NCBI RefSeq assembly: GCF_021030645.1
Contig: NZ_JACGCJ010000007.1
Location: 1-64,000 of the forward strand
Reading direction: 5' to 3'
DNA: 64,000 nt
Source of the DNA: Agrilactobacillus fermenti
GTDB lineage: Bacteria > Bacillota > Bacilli > Lactobacillales > Lactobacillaceae
The translations under genes were made by a program, and so were the position numbers. Below, one piece after another: positions 26,090 through 34,214 of the stretch. A model generated the notes under the pieces. The model ran no database searches, was not told the DNA's origin, and saw only the letters and a program-made list of their open reading frames with translations. Each line of letters starts with the position of its first letter. Within the stretch, counting starts at the first letter, position 1.

Positions 26090-26118
26090 ATATTAGCACA
26101 TCGATTTGAACAGGTCAA
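26090..26118 (-). promoter_or_regulatory. Strong sigma-A promoter of the minus-strand micro-unit
   Basis: On the minus strand TTGACC (26118-26113), 17-base spacer and TAATAT (26095-26090). Start of transcription near 26083, giving a transcript of about 135 bases to the terminator. Confidence 0.78.
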
Positions 26119-26192
26119 CTAATAATAATCGTCGTTTTTTATTACAACAACATTAAATAACAAACGTGATTAATTATAATATTAAAGTTATC

Positions 26193-26220
26193 TTGACTAT
26201 AAATAAAATTATGATATGCT
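26193..26220 (+). promoter_or_regulatory. Promoter upstream of the 26254 gene
   Basis: TTGACT, 16-base spacer, TATGCT, about 35 bases upstream of the start codon. Confidence 0.6.
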
Positions 26221-26253
26221 TAGTTTGTAAACAAATGGACAATAAGGAGATGA

Positions 26254-26712
26254 ATGGTAATGAGTAAAACAACAGGTTATCAAAATTTTGAATTTGCAAA
26301 GTTATATATTGAGTTTTTAAGAAATCAGGTATTTAAGTTCAACGTAATGGATGATGTGTTCAATGAGTATGATAAAACGATTTTGAATGTTGATAATGGG
26401 AATTGTCTTGCTAGCGAAAACCTTCATGACCTTAAAGAATATTATTCAAAAAATAAACTTAAATATGACCAACTATGTGATCAAATGAACATTGTGCCAG
26501 TTCCGGATGATTACGAAATGACTCATAAAAAGATTGTTAGAGCTTTAGAACAGTACCAAGCTTCACTTTCCGCATGTAGCGATGCAATTGATCCTTTTAA
26601 TAACGAAATATGCTCACAAATAATAAGAAAACAAAATAGTCGACGTACAAAAGCTAAAGAAAAAATGGAGGCCGCTTTAGATAAAATTCAGCAATTAAAG
26701 ATGTGTTTCTAA
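26254..26712 (+). CDS. Orphan helical protein, unknown function
   Basis: A 152-residue (or 150 from ATG 26260) polar, all-helical-looking protein with no signal peptide or membrane segment. Four cysteines are spread along the chain, and a basic stretch (RKQNSRRTKAKEKM) precedes the C-terminal helix. The ribosome site AAGGAGA fits either ATG. It has its own promoter, and no neighbour suggests a function. It could be a regulator partner or stress protein, but nothing in the sequence decides this. Confidence 0.6.
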   Translation: MVMSKTTGYQNFEFAKLYIEFLRNQVFKFNVMDDVFNEYDKTILNVDNGNCLASENLHDLKEYYSKNKLKYDQLCDQMNIVPVPDDYEMTHKKIVRALEQYQASLSACSDAIDPFNNEICSQIIRKQNSRRTKAKEKMEAALDKIQQLKMCF

Positions 26713-26788
26713 GTCTTAATTCTGCCACAGACCTTGCCTAAAAGAGTATAATATGCTTTACAAGCATAAAAACTGAGGTGGCAATATT

Positions 26789-27181
26789 ATGTTACGCTTC
26801 AAATGGCATATTATGATCTATAAAGCGAATTTTGAGCAACAATTAATCGATGACTTTTTTGCAAATATTTATCATCAGCGTGATAATAGTGGCTTGCATT
26901 ACAAAAAACTATCTATTGATGGTAATACGAATGAAATGATGTTTGCGACATTGTGGTTTGAATCTGAGGAAAACTTATCACAAATTACTTTAGAACAAAT
27001 TGCCAAACATATCTATACACAGCTAATGATTGGCCAACAATTTGGTTTACCTACTTATGCACGTATTTTGAGTGAACCTCTAACAACATTAGGCATTGAA
27101 ATGACGCCGTACCATTCTGGCGAATATGATATTACTTTTTGGGGTGTCCCCAGCAATTCAAAATTCACATCTAATAGTTGA
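26789..27181 (+). CDS. Conserved-looking small cytosolic protein, unknown function
   Basis: A 130-residue mixed alpha/beta protein without signal peptide. Segments such as EMMFATLWFESEENLSQI and QQFGLPTYARIL suggest a compact soluble domain. The ATG follows GAGGTGG. No family is recognised with confidence. It is monocistronic, with a terminator downstream. Confidence 0.6.
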   Translation: MLRFKWHIMIYKANFEQQLIDDFFANIYHQRDNSGLHYKKLSIDGNTNEMMFATLWFESEENLSQITLEQIAKHIYTQLMIGQQFGLPTYARILSEPLTTLGIEMTPYHSGEYDITFWGVPSNSKFTSNS

Positions 27182-27223
27182 TGCTTTGCTAATAACTTAA
27201 GATTTTTTGATAACGGTGTAACT

Positions 27224-27253
27224 GTGGTTCAGGAATTTCCTGGACCACTTTTT
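27224..27253 (+). terminator. Terminator after the 26789 gene
   Basis: A 10-bp stem with one G-U pair (27224-27233 with 27239-27248), 5-base loop and five T residues. Confidence 0.85.
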
Positions 27254-27345
27254 GTTGCGTAACTATATCTGATCTTTAAAAAATTCCCACTACAATAATA
27301 GGCCTAATTTTGATATGATTACTAGTTGTAAATGAAGGGATCAAG

Positions 27346-27987
27346 ATGAATCAAATATTTTTAAGTAACGATACTGTTGCAGTCGCTCGAGCGTTACTTG
27401 GGCAAGAGCTTACCTATAATGATGGTCACACGCAATATAGAGGATTGATCGTAGAGACAGAGGCTTACTTAGGCGAACGAGATGCAACTTCTCATGCTTT
27501 TAAGGGTCGTAGAACTAAGCGTAATGAAGCACTTTATGGTCCCCGCGGGTCTATTTATGTATACACAATGCGCGGCTTATTTTTGTTAAATTTCATTACT
27601 GAAGCAAAAAACAAACCACGAGGCATATTGATTCGCGGACTTGAACCAACGGCAGGTTTGCCTCAAATGATTCAAAATCGTCATGGCAAAACTGGCCCAG
27701 AATTGACCAATGGTCCAGGTAAATTAACGCAGGCGATCAATTTACATACTTTGGCCTATAATGGCCAGCAATTAGGTTCGGTCCCCTTAAACCTATCAAG
27801 GCAACAAATACGGCAGCCACAAACGATCCGCGCCTTACCACGGATCGGTGTGCCCAATAAAGGCCGCTGGACAGAAGCTAATTTGCGCTTTGTTGTCTGG
27901 GGTAATCCATATGTTTCAAAAATGCCTAAATCAGCAATTGATTGGCAGAATAGGGGTTGGCAAAATGAAAAAACAAACCATGGATGA
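27346..27987 (+). CDS. mpg: DNA-3-methyladenine glycosylase (AAG/MPG family)
   Basis: A 213-residue monofunctional glycosylase that removes alkylated purines and starts base excision repair. The catalytic Glu lies in LIVETEAYLGERDATSHAF; TMRGLFLLNFITEA and NGPGKLTQA (the DNA-intercalating and base-flipping region) are also characteristic. Length is typical for bacterial family members. It starts at ATG 27346 after GAAGGGA and overlaps the next gene by 23 bases, suggesting coupled translation. Confidence 0.92.
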   Translation: MNQIFLSNDTVAVARALLGQELTYNDGHTQYRGLIVETEAYLGERDATSHAFKGRRTKRNEALYGPRGSIYVYTMRGLFLLNFITEAKNKPRGILIRGLEPTAGLPQMIQNRHGKTGPELTNGPGKLTQAINLHTLAYNGQQLGSVPLNLSRQQIRQPQTIRALPRIGVPNKGRWTEANLRFVVWGNPYVSKMPKSAIDWQNRGWQNEKTNHG

Positions 27988-28468
27988 TTACTTATATGAT
28001 GGTATCCAGCGACTAGATTTTGATGGCACAATCGAATTGAACTGGGATCAACAAGTACACGTCTTCGAAGTTTTACTCACAATGGAAGCCCAAAATACAT
28101 CTGGCGAAGTTTTGACTTTAACGGATAACGATCAGACCCCAACGCAGCCTGGCGAAGCCGTACAGTATCAGGATGCGGTGTTATTTTATGATCAAACAAA
28201 ATTAAATGGCGCTGATTTTACTGACGATTATTTAGTCACATTACCTTTTGATGGAAAAAAAGGGATTTCTAAGGCAACAGTTGATGCTTTTTTGATTACC
28301 TTCCAAGATGTTTTAGATGACGGACTTAGCGATTTGATGGATTTTCTAGATCCCAACAGTAAAGCGGAAACTTTCTTATTACAGTGGCATGCAGATGAAT
28401 TTCAAACCACACTTGAAAATCGACCAACTTCTGACAAACAAATTTTTTTAGCATATCCCCGTTATTAA
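27965..28468 (+). CDS. DUF3013 family protein
   Basis: A 167-residue very acidic cytosolic protein (DDYLYDGIQRLDFDGTIELN at the start; VTLPFDGKKGISKATVDAF in the middle). Both the composition and the position directly upstream of prmA fit DUF3013, a family found mainly in Lactobacillales and of unknown function. Start is ATG 27965 inside the end of the glycosylase gene; the longer frame from 27848 is a shadow. Confidence 0.75.
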   Translation: MKKQTMDDYLYDGIQRLDFDGTIELNWDQQVHVFEVLLTMEAQNTSGEVLTLTDNDQTPTQPGEAVQYQDAVLFYDQTKLNGADFTDDYLVTLPFDGKKGISKATVDAFLITFQDVLDDGLSDLMDFLDPNSKAETFLLQWHADEFQTTLENRPTSDKQIFLAYPRY

Positions 28469-28488
28469 TAATTGAAAGGAATGAGTAA

Positions 28489-29445
28489 ATGAAATGGATT
28501 AAGCTTTCTGTATCAACAACCTCTGAAAGTGTTGAAGCTGTTTCCGAAATCTTAACAGAACTAGGCGCAAAGGGTGTTGAAATTCAAGACGCTGCTGATT
28601 TTAAACACATCGATCCTGAAGCAATCGGACCTTACGGCGAGGTAGAAGATGTTGCTTCAATCCCACATTTGCAGCAAGGCGCGGTAGTTGCTGCGTATTT
28701 TGCCGATGACCAATCTATTAAAACCATAACGCAACAACTGAACCAACGTATCCAAGCCTTACCAAAATTTGGGTTATCTATTGGGGCTGGAACTATTAAA
28801 ACAACAAGTATTAAAGACGAAGATTGGGCTGAAGCGTGGAAAAAGTATTATCATCCAACCCAAATTACACGTTTTCTGACAGTTGTTCCGGATTGGGAAA
28901 CTTATCATCCAACAACACCAGATGAATACACGGTTATTCTAGATCCTGGCATGTCCTTCGGCACCGGTACACACCCAACGACAACCTTGGCTTTGTTGGC
29001 TTTAGAAAAAGTGCTGCGCTCCGGTCAAACTGTTTTCGACATTGGGACCGGCTCGGGCATTTTAAGTATTGCGGCTAGCAAAATGGGGGCTGGTCTAGTC
29101 AAGGCATACGATTTGGACCAGGTCGCAGTGGCTGCTGCGAAAGCAAACGTTGCGTTGAATTCGGATGTTAATAATATTTCGGTAATGCCAAGTAATTTAT
29201 TTCAAAGTGTCACAGGGCGGGCAGATCTGATTCTAGCTAATATTCTTGCTGAGATTATCGATTTAATGATTCCGGATATTGATACTTTTCTACGTTCAAA
29301 GGGACGAATTATTTTTTCGGGTATTATTAAGGACAAATTACCAGCAATCGAGCAACGTTTGGCTGCCTATCATTTGGCAATCGAAACTAAGTTACAGGAA
29401 AAAGAATGGGTCGCTTTGATTGTTGGCCGCGAGGATGAATTATAG
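28489..29445 (+). CDS. prmA: Ribosomal protein L11 methyltransferase
   Basis: A 318-residue class I methyltransferase that trimethylates ribosomal protein L11. The N-terminal 120 residues are the L11-recognition domain; the SAM-binding core shows ILDPGMSFGTGTHPTT, VFDIGTGSGILSIAASKMGA and LILANILAEII. The start has GAAAGGA upstream. The stop TAG overlaps the GTG start of rsmE, so the two RNA/ribosome methyltransferases are translationally coupled. Confidence 0.96.
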   Translation: MKWIKLSVSTTSESVEAVSEILTELGAKGVEIQDAADFKHIDPEAIGPYGEVEDVASIPHLQQGAVVAAYFADDQSIKTITQQLNQRIQALPKFGLSIGAGTIKTTSIKDEDWAEAWKKYYHPTQITRFLTVVPDWETYHPTTPDEYTVILDPGMSFGTGTHPTTTLALLALEKVLRSGQTVFDIGTGSGILSIAASKMGAGLVKAYDLDQVAVAAAKANVALNSDVNNISVMPSNLFQSVTGRADLILANILAEIIDLMIPDIDTFLRSKGRIIFSGIIKDKLPAIEQRLAAYHLAIETKLQEKEWVALIVGREDEL

Positions 29446-30200
29446 TGCAACAATATTTTGTTGAAGGTTCTTTAAGTGTTGACCGGCTTTATACGGTCAC
29501 TGATAAACGGATTATACATCACATTGCTAAAGTGATGCGTATGCAGCCTGATGATCAAATTGAATTAGTTGACGCCACGCAGCAACCATTTCTAGCAGTG
29601 ATTCAAAAAATAGATATCTCCGGTACTGAAATCCAGGTAAGACCAATCAATGGATTAAATCGGCAGACAGAGTTACCTGCAAAACCCATTTTACTTTGTG
29701 GCTTACCAAAACGAGAGAAAAGTGAATGGATCGTCCAAAAGGGGACTGAGCTCGGTGCCGATAAAATATACTTTTTTGCTAGTGAGCGGGCTGTGAGTCG
29801 TTGGGATGAGAAAAAAGCCATAAAAAAGTTACAACGTCTACAGACAATTGCTTTGTCCGCGGCGGAACAAAGCCACCGCAACACCATTCCTGAGATTAAA
29901 TTCCTGCAAAACTTAAAAGATCTCAAGTTTGAAGTTCAAGCTACCAAGTTAATTGCTTATGAAGAAAGTGCTAAGTCCAGCGAAACGAAGGCATTAGTGC
30001 TAGCGTTGCAAGCGCATCAGCCAAAAACACCAACTTACTGCGTCTTTGGCCCAGAAGGCGGTATCTCATCTAATGAAGTCGCCTATCTAGTTTCTCAAGG
30101 ATTTACACCTATTGGGTTAGGACCGAGAATTTTGCGTACCGAAACTGCTCCGCTTTATTTTTTGAGTGCTTTATCTTTTTATTTCGAATTAAAAGGATAA
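29445..30200 (+). CDS. rsmE: 16S rRNA m3U1498 methyltransferase
   Basis: A 251-residue SPOUT methyltransferase acting on 16S rRNA in the 30S subunit. An N-terminal PUA-like domain is followed by the trefoil-knot domain with KREKSEWIVQKGTELGADKI, FGPEGGISSNEV and LGPRILRTETAPLYFL, the canonical SAM-binding knot motifs. The GTG start overlaps the prmA stop. Confidence 0.95.
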   Translation: MQQYFVEGSLSVDRLYTVTDKRIIHHIAKVMRMQPDDQIELVDATQQPFLAVIQKIDISGTEIQVRPINGLNRQTELPAKPILLCGLPKREKSEWIVQKGTELGADKIYFFASERAVSRWDEKKAIKKLQRLQTIALSAAEQSHRNTIPEIKFLQNLKDLKFEVQATKLIAYEESAKSSETKALVLALQAHQPKTPTYCVFGPEGGISSNEVAYLVSQGFTPIGLGPRILRTETAPLYFLSALSFYFELKG

Positions 30201-30270
30201 TCGTCCAAAAATGATAGGGTTTCAGAAAACTTTGTGCTATTATTTTAGTTATTGAAAAAGTTAGAAATGA

Positions 30271-30630
30271 ATGGAACGAAATATGCAAAAAATAAAGATT
30301 TTAGTTCGTAAACGTCCAGTTTTTTATGGGCTTATTAGTTTGATATTAGCAGTGGTGGTCCCAATTCTTTGTACACTACTACATGTGCCCAAGGCAGTAC
30401 GGATTCTGTGGTTATTTTTAGTAATCGATACTTTATTTTGTATTTGGGTGGGCTATGATATCCAGCGCACAAATCAACGATGGTGGTCAATGCTAATTTT
30501 CCCAATTATTTTTTTGATCTTCGCTTTTTTCAAATATAATGATTATGTCTATTGGCTTAGCGCTTTTTATTTAGGTATCACTTACCTGACGTTAGGGCTA
30601 TATCAAAAAAATAAGCATACAACCAATTAA
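30271..30630 (+). CDS. Small integral membrane protein, unknown function
   Basis: A 119-residue hydrophobic protein with four predicted membrane helices (around residues 17-38, 43-62, 70-87 and 91-108) and a positively charged N-terminus. The topology resembles small DUF-type inner-membrane proteins but no family is recognised. Two ATG codons, 30271 and 30283, are possible; neither has a strong ribosome site (GGAAC precedes the second). A terminator-like hairpin lies between it and rel. Confidence 0.6.
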   Translation: MERNMQKIKILVRKRPVFYGLISLILAVVVPILCTLLHVPKAVRILWLFLVIDTLFCIWVGYDIQRTNQRWWSMLIFPIIFLIFAFFKYNDYVYWLSAFYLGITYLTLGLYQKNKHTTN

Positions 30631-30696
30631 ACAACTTTAAGCATTCAAAATTGCCTTTATAATTTATTTCCAATAAAATAGGCACTAGTATATGAT

Positions 30697-30741
30697 AAGG
30701 CTGGCAAAGTGGACCGCTGGTTCTCTGTTCCAGTCTTTTTT
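30697..30741 (+). terminator. Terminator-like nested hairpin upstream of rel
   Basis: Outer 8-bp stem (30697-30704 with 30730-30737) enclosing a 5-bp hairpin (30711-30715 with 30719-30723), followed by a T run. A TATAAT box at 30658-30663 lies upstream, so it may be a plain terminator of the preceding gene or an attenuator in the rel leader. Confidence 0.6.
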
Positions 30742-30790
30742 ATAATATCTTATGACAACTAAAATTAACGAACATATGGGGAGTGATCAT

Positions 30791-33028
30791 ATGGCTGAAG
30801 AAAAAGAATTAAGTCAAGATGAAGTTATGACAATCTGCAGTGAATATATGAATGAGGCACATTTACAATTCGTTAAAAAAGCCTATGATTTTGCGGCCTA
30901 TGTTCATAAAGAACAAAAGCGTCAGTCAGGTGAGCCGTATATCATTCACCCTGTTCAAGTGGCAGGCATTTTAGCAGAACTCAAAATGGATCCTGAAACA
31001 GTAGCTTCTGGATATTTACATGATGTCGTTGAAGATACGAATATTACACTAGGTGATGTGGAAGAACTTTTTGGCCACGATGTCGCAGTCATCGTTGATG
31101 GCGTCACGAAACTTGGCAAAATAAAGTACAAGTCTCATCAGGAGCAATTGGCTGAAAATCACCGTAAGATGTTATTAGCGATGGCTAAGGATCTAAGAGT
31201 GATCATGGTAAAACTGGCGGATCGTTTGCACAATATGCGAACATTACAGCATTTACGCCCCGACAAACAACGTCGGATTGCCAATGAAACTCTAGAAATT
31301 TATGCCCCATTAGCGGATCGTTTAGGTATCAGTCGCATCAAGTGGGAACTTGAAGATATCTCCTTACGGTATCTCAATCCACAGCAATATTATCGCATCG
31401 TTCACTTGATGGCTTCAAAGCGAACGGAACGTGAAAAATATATTGCTTTGGCAATTGAAGATATTAAACATGCCATTGCCGATTTAGATATTCAATATGA
31501 AATTTATGGTCGTCCAAAGCATATTTATTCTATCTATAAAAAAATGCGCGATCAGCACAAGCAATTTGATGAATTATATGATTTGTTAGCGATCCGCGTA
31601 ATTGTAAATTCAATTAGAGATTGTTATGCCGTTTTAGGTTCGATTCATACAAAATGGAAACCAATGCCTGGTCGCTTTAAAGACTATATTGCCATGCCCA
31701 AAGCCAATGGCTACCAATCTCTGCACACAACCGTCATTGGGCCACAAGGGAAGCCGTTAGAAGTTCAGATTCGGACCGAAGATATGCATCACATTGCTGA
31801 ATTTGGGGTTGCCGCACATTGGGCCTATAAAGAGGGTATCAAAGATCCAGTTAACTTGGATAAGAACGGTCACAAATTAGATATTTTTCGTGAAATTTTA
31901 GAAATTCAGGATGAATCTAACGATGCTGCTGATTTTATGGAAAGTGTCAAAGGTGATATTTTTTCTGATCGTGTCTACGTTTTTACACCTCGCGGGGATG
32001 TTTATGAATTACCGAAAGGCTCGATTCCTTTGGACTTTGCCTATGTGGTTCATACTGAAGTTGGTAATCACACCATCGGCGCTAAAGTTAATGGCAAGAT
32101 CGTCCCTTTAAATTACCAACTTAAGAATGGCGACATTGTTGAAATGCTGACAGCAGCTAATGCAGCGCCAAGTCGAGATTGGGTTTCTTTAGTGCACACT
32201 AGCCGGGCAAGAAATAAAATCAAGCGCTATTTCAAATTAGCTGATAAAGAAGTTAATATTGAAAAAGGGCGTGAAGCACTAGAAAAAGCATTAACAGATA
32301 AAGGCTTTTTACCAAAAAAATACCTAACCAAAGAAGCGATGACCAAAGTTTTAGCTCGCTTTAACTTTGGTACAGAAAATGAGCTACTTTCGGCTATTGG
32401 TTATGGTGAAATTTCACCACTGATCGTCACTAATCGGCTGACTGAATCGGATCGCAAAGAAAAAGAAGTAGAGGCTCAAAAGGCGCGAGAAAAAGAAGTC
32501 TTTGAAAGTAATCCAACTCATGGGAAAAATACGCATAAACCAGAGACAACCGAAAAGCGTTCGTCCACAAGCAGCAATGACAATATTATTATTCAAGGCG
32601 TAGACAATCTATTGGTTCATTTAGCAAAATGCTGTAACCCAGTACCCGGTGATGATATTGTCGGCTATGTAACTAAAGGCCGAGGTGTCACAATTCATCG
32701 TAGCGATTGTCCAAATATTCAAAATGCCAAGTCGATTCCTGGTAGATTGATTGACGTTTCTTGGCGAGATGGTTTCAACTCCAACCAGGCTTATAACACT
32801 GATCTAGAGATTTACGGTTATAATCGAAATGGCTTACTCAATGACGTCCTGCAGTCTTTAAACTCACAAACCAAGAATTTGAACAATGTAAACGGCCGTG
32901 TAGATCACAATAAAATGGCGAATATCCACGTAACCGTTGGTGTAAATAATTCAGCTCATCTTGAACGATTGATCGACAGCTTAAAAAATATTCCCGATAT
33001 TTATGAAGTTAAACGGGCACAAGGGTGA
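30791..33028 (+). CDS. rel: Bifunctional (p)ppGpp synthetase/hydrolase
   Basis: A 745-residue long RelA/SpoT homologue controlling the stringent response. Order of domains: HD hydrolase (HPVQVAGIL and HD77-78 in YLHDVVEDT), synthetase (GRPKHIYSIYKKM, YQSLHTTV), TGS (VYVFTPRGDVYELPKGS), zinc-finger-like region (CCNPVPGDDIVGYVTKGRG) and a C-terminal ACT domain. Both catalytic centres look intact, so it should make and degrade the alarmone. ATG 30791 is preferred because GGGGAG lies upstream; an in-frame start at 30752 falls beside the leader hairpin. It is followed by dtd after 6 bases, a conserved pair. Confidence 0.96.
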   Translation: MAEEKELSQDEVMTICSEYMNEAHLQFVKKAYDFAAYVHKEQKRQSGEPYIIHPVQVAGILAELKMDPETVASGYLHDVVEDTNITLGDVEELFGHDVAVIVDGVTKLGKIKYKSHQEQLAENHRKMLLAMAKDLRVIMVKLADRLHNMRTLQHLRPDKQRRIANETLEIYAPLADRLGISRIKWELEDISLRYLNPQQYYRIVHLMASKRTEREKYIALAIEDIKHAIADLDIQYEIYGRPKHIYSIYKKMRDQHKQFDELYDLLAIRVIVNSIRDCYAVLGSIHTKWKPMPGRFKDYIAMPKANGYQSLHTTVIGPQGKPLEVQIRTEDMHHIAEFGVAAHWAYKEGIKDPVNLDKNGHKLDIFREILEIQDESNDAADFMESVKGDIFSDRVYVFTPRGDVYELPKGSIPLDFAYVVHTEVGNHTIGAKVNGKIVPLNYQLKNGDIVEMLTAANAAPSRDWVSLVHTSRARNKIKRYFKLADKEVNIEKGREALEKALTDKGFLPKKYLTKEAMTKVLARFNFGTENELLSAIGYGEISPLIVTNRLTESDRKEKEVEAQKAREKEVFESNPTHGKNTHKPETTEKRSSTSSNDNIIIQGVDNLLVHLAKCCNPVPGDDIVGYVTKGRGVTIHRSDCPNIQNAKSIPGRLIDVSWRDGFNSNQAYNTDLEIYGYNRNGLLNDVLQSLNSQTKNLNNVNGRVDHNKMANIHVTVGVNNSAHLERLIDSLKNIPDIYEVKRAQG

Positions 33029-33034
33029 TAACGA

Positions 33035-33481
33035 ATGAAAGTAATTTTACAACGGGTAAAATCAGCCCATGTCCGTATTGCGGACAAAATCGTTGGCGCT
33101 ATTGATCAGGGTTTTTTATTATTAGTTGGGATTGAAGCCACAGACACACAAAAAGAGATTGACTATTTAGTGCATAAAATTGTCAACTTACGTGTCTTTA
33201 CGGATAAAGCTGGTAAAATGAATTTACCAATTTCTGCAGTTGATGGCCAAATACTTTCGATTTCTCAATTTACGCTTTACGCCGATACGAAAAAAGGTAA
33301 CCGGCCGAGCTACACTAATGCGGCGAGACCAGAGATTTCTGAACCAATTTATGATGCTTTCAACTTAGCCTTACAACGGGCAGGGCTGAAAGTAGCAACT
33401 GGTAAATTTGGTGCTGATATGGCCGTTTCGTTAGTTAACGACGGTCCTGTGACGATAATTTTTGATACAGATAATAAATAA
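33035..33481 (+). CDS. dtd: D-aminoacyl-tRNA deacylase
   Basis: A 148-residue homodimeric enzyme that removes D-amino acids from tRNA. The active-site motifs SQFTLYAD and NDGPVTI are present, and [10 protein letters not shown] is also conserved. It is cotranscribed with rel, as in most Firmicutes. Confidence 0.96.
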   Translation: MKVILQRVKSAHVRIADKIVGAIDQGFLLLVGIEATDTQKEIDYLVHKIVNLRVFTDKAGKMNLPISAVDGQILSISQFTLYADTKKGNRPSYTNAARPEISEPIYDAFNLALQRAGLKVATGKFGADMAVSLVNDGPVTIIFDTDNK

Positions 33482-33500
33482 TAATGTTAGGGCGTTTTTC

Positions 33501-34124
33501 ATGCAATTAGACAATTTTATTTGGGACTTTGATGGCACCTTATTTGATACTTATGGTCCAATTTTACAATCTTTTCAACAAGCTTTGAGTGATTTTGGGC
33601 TTCACTTTGACAAAAATGAACTTTATAAATTAATTAAAAAAGAATCGATTGGTTTTGCAATTGATCATTTTCACCAAGTATATGGCGTTGACAACAACGC
33701 TTTGAACAAGCATTACCACAAAATTGAATTTGAGCGTCAAAGTGCACCGAAACCTTTTGAAGATACAGTTGCTGTCATTAAAAGCGTGGTTAACGCAAAT
33801 AAACAGAATTTTTTATACACTCATCGCGATAACCATGTGTTTGATTTTCTTGAAAACTATGACTTGAAAAATAAGTTTGTTGGCTGTGTGACGTCTGATG
33901 GTGACTTTCCACGAAAGCCAGATCCAAGTGCTTTAAATTATTTGATTCAAACTTACAATTTAGAGCCAACACGTACCGCAATGATTGGAGACCGTGCCAT
34001 AGATGTGGTTGCCGGTAAAAATGCAAATATTCATACGATCTATTTTGATGTCGATCAATTTCATGATGACCATCATGCGGATGCAGTCGTTCAAAGATTA
34101 CAACAGATCACTCAATATATCTAA
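33501..34124 (+). CDS. HAD-superfamily phosphatase (HAD-IA)
   Basis: A 207-residue HAD hydrolase resembling phosphoglycolate phosphatase-type enzymes. Motif I DFDGTLFDTYG carries the nucleophile Asp and acid/base Asp; motif II is in LYTHRD; motif III Lys lies in FPRKPDPS; motif IV is MIGDRAIDV. The substrate cannot be read from sequence. Start ATG 33501 is assumed; the reading frame extends back to 33462 inside dtd. Confidence 0.83.
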   Translation: MQLDNFIWDFDGTLFDTYGPILQSFQQALSDFGLHFDKNELYKLIKKESIGFAIDHFHQVYGVDNNALNKHYHKIEFERQSAPKPFEDTVAVIKSVVNANKQNFLYTHRDNHVFDFLENYDLKNKFVGCVTSDGDFPRKPDPSALNYLIQTYNLEPTRTAMIGDRAIDVVAGKNANIHTIYFDVDQFHDDHHADAVVQRLQQITQYI

Positions 34125-34135
34125 ATAATATCTAA

Positions 34136-34189
34136 AAAGCACACGCGCTCGAGAACAAATCGATGATTTGTCTAAAGCCTGTGTGCTTT
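34136..34189. terminator. Convergent terminator between the HAD gene and the amidase
   Basis: Outer 9-bp stem (AAAGCACAC with GTGTGCTTT) and an inner 6-bp hairpin (ACAAAT with ATTTGT). It serves genes converging from both sides. Confidence 0.75.
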
Positions 34190-34214
34190 ATTAGTTCTAC
34201 CTAATTTTGAAAAA

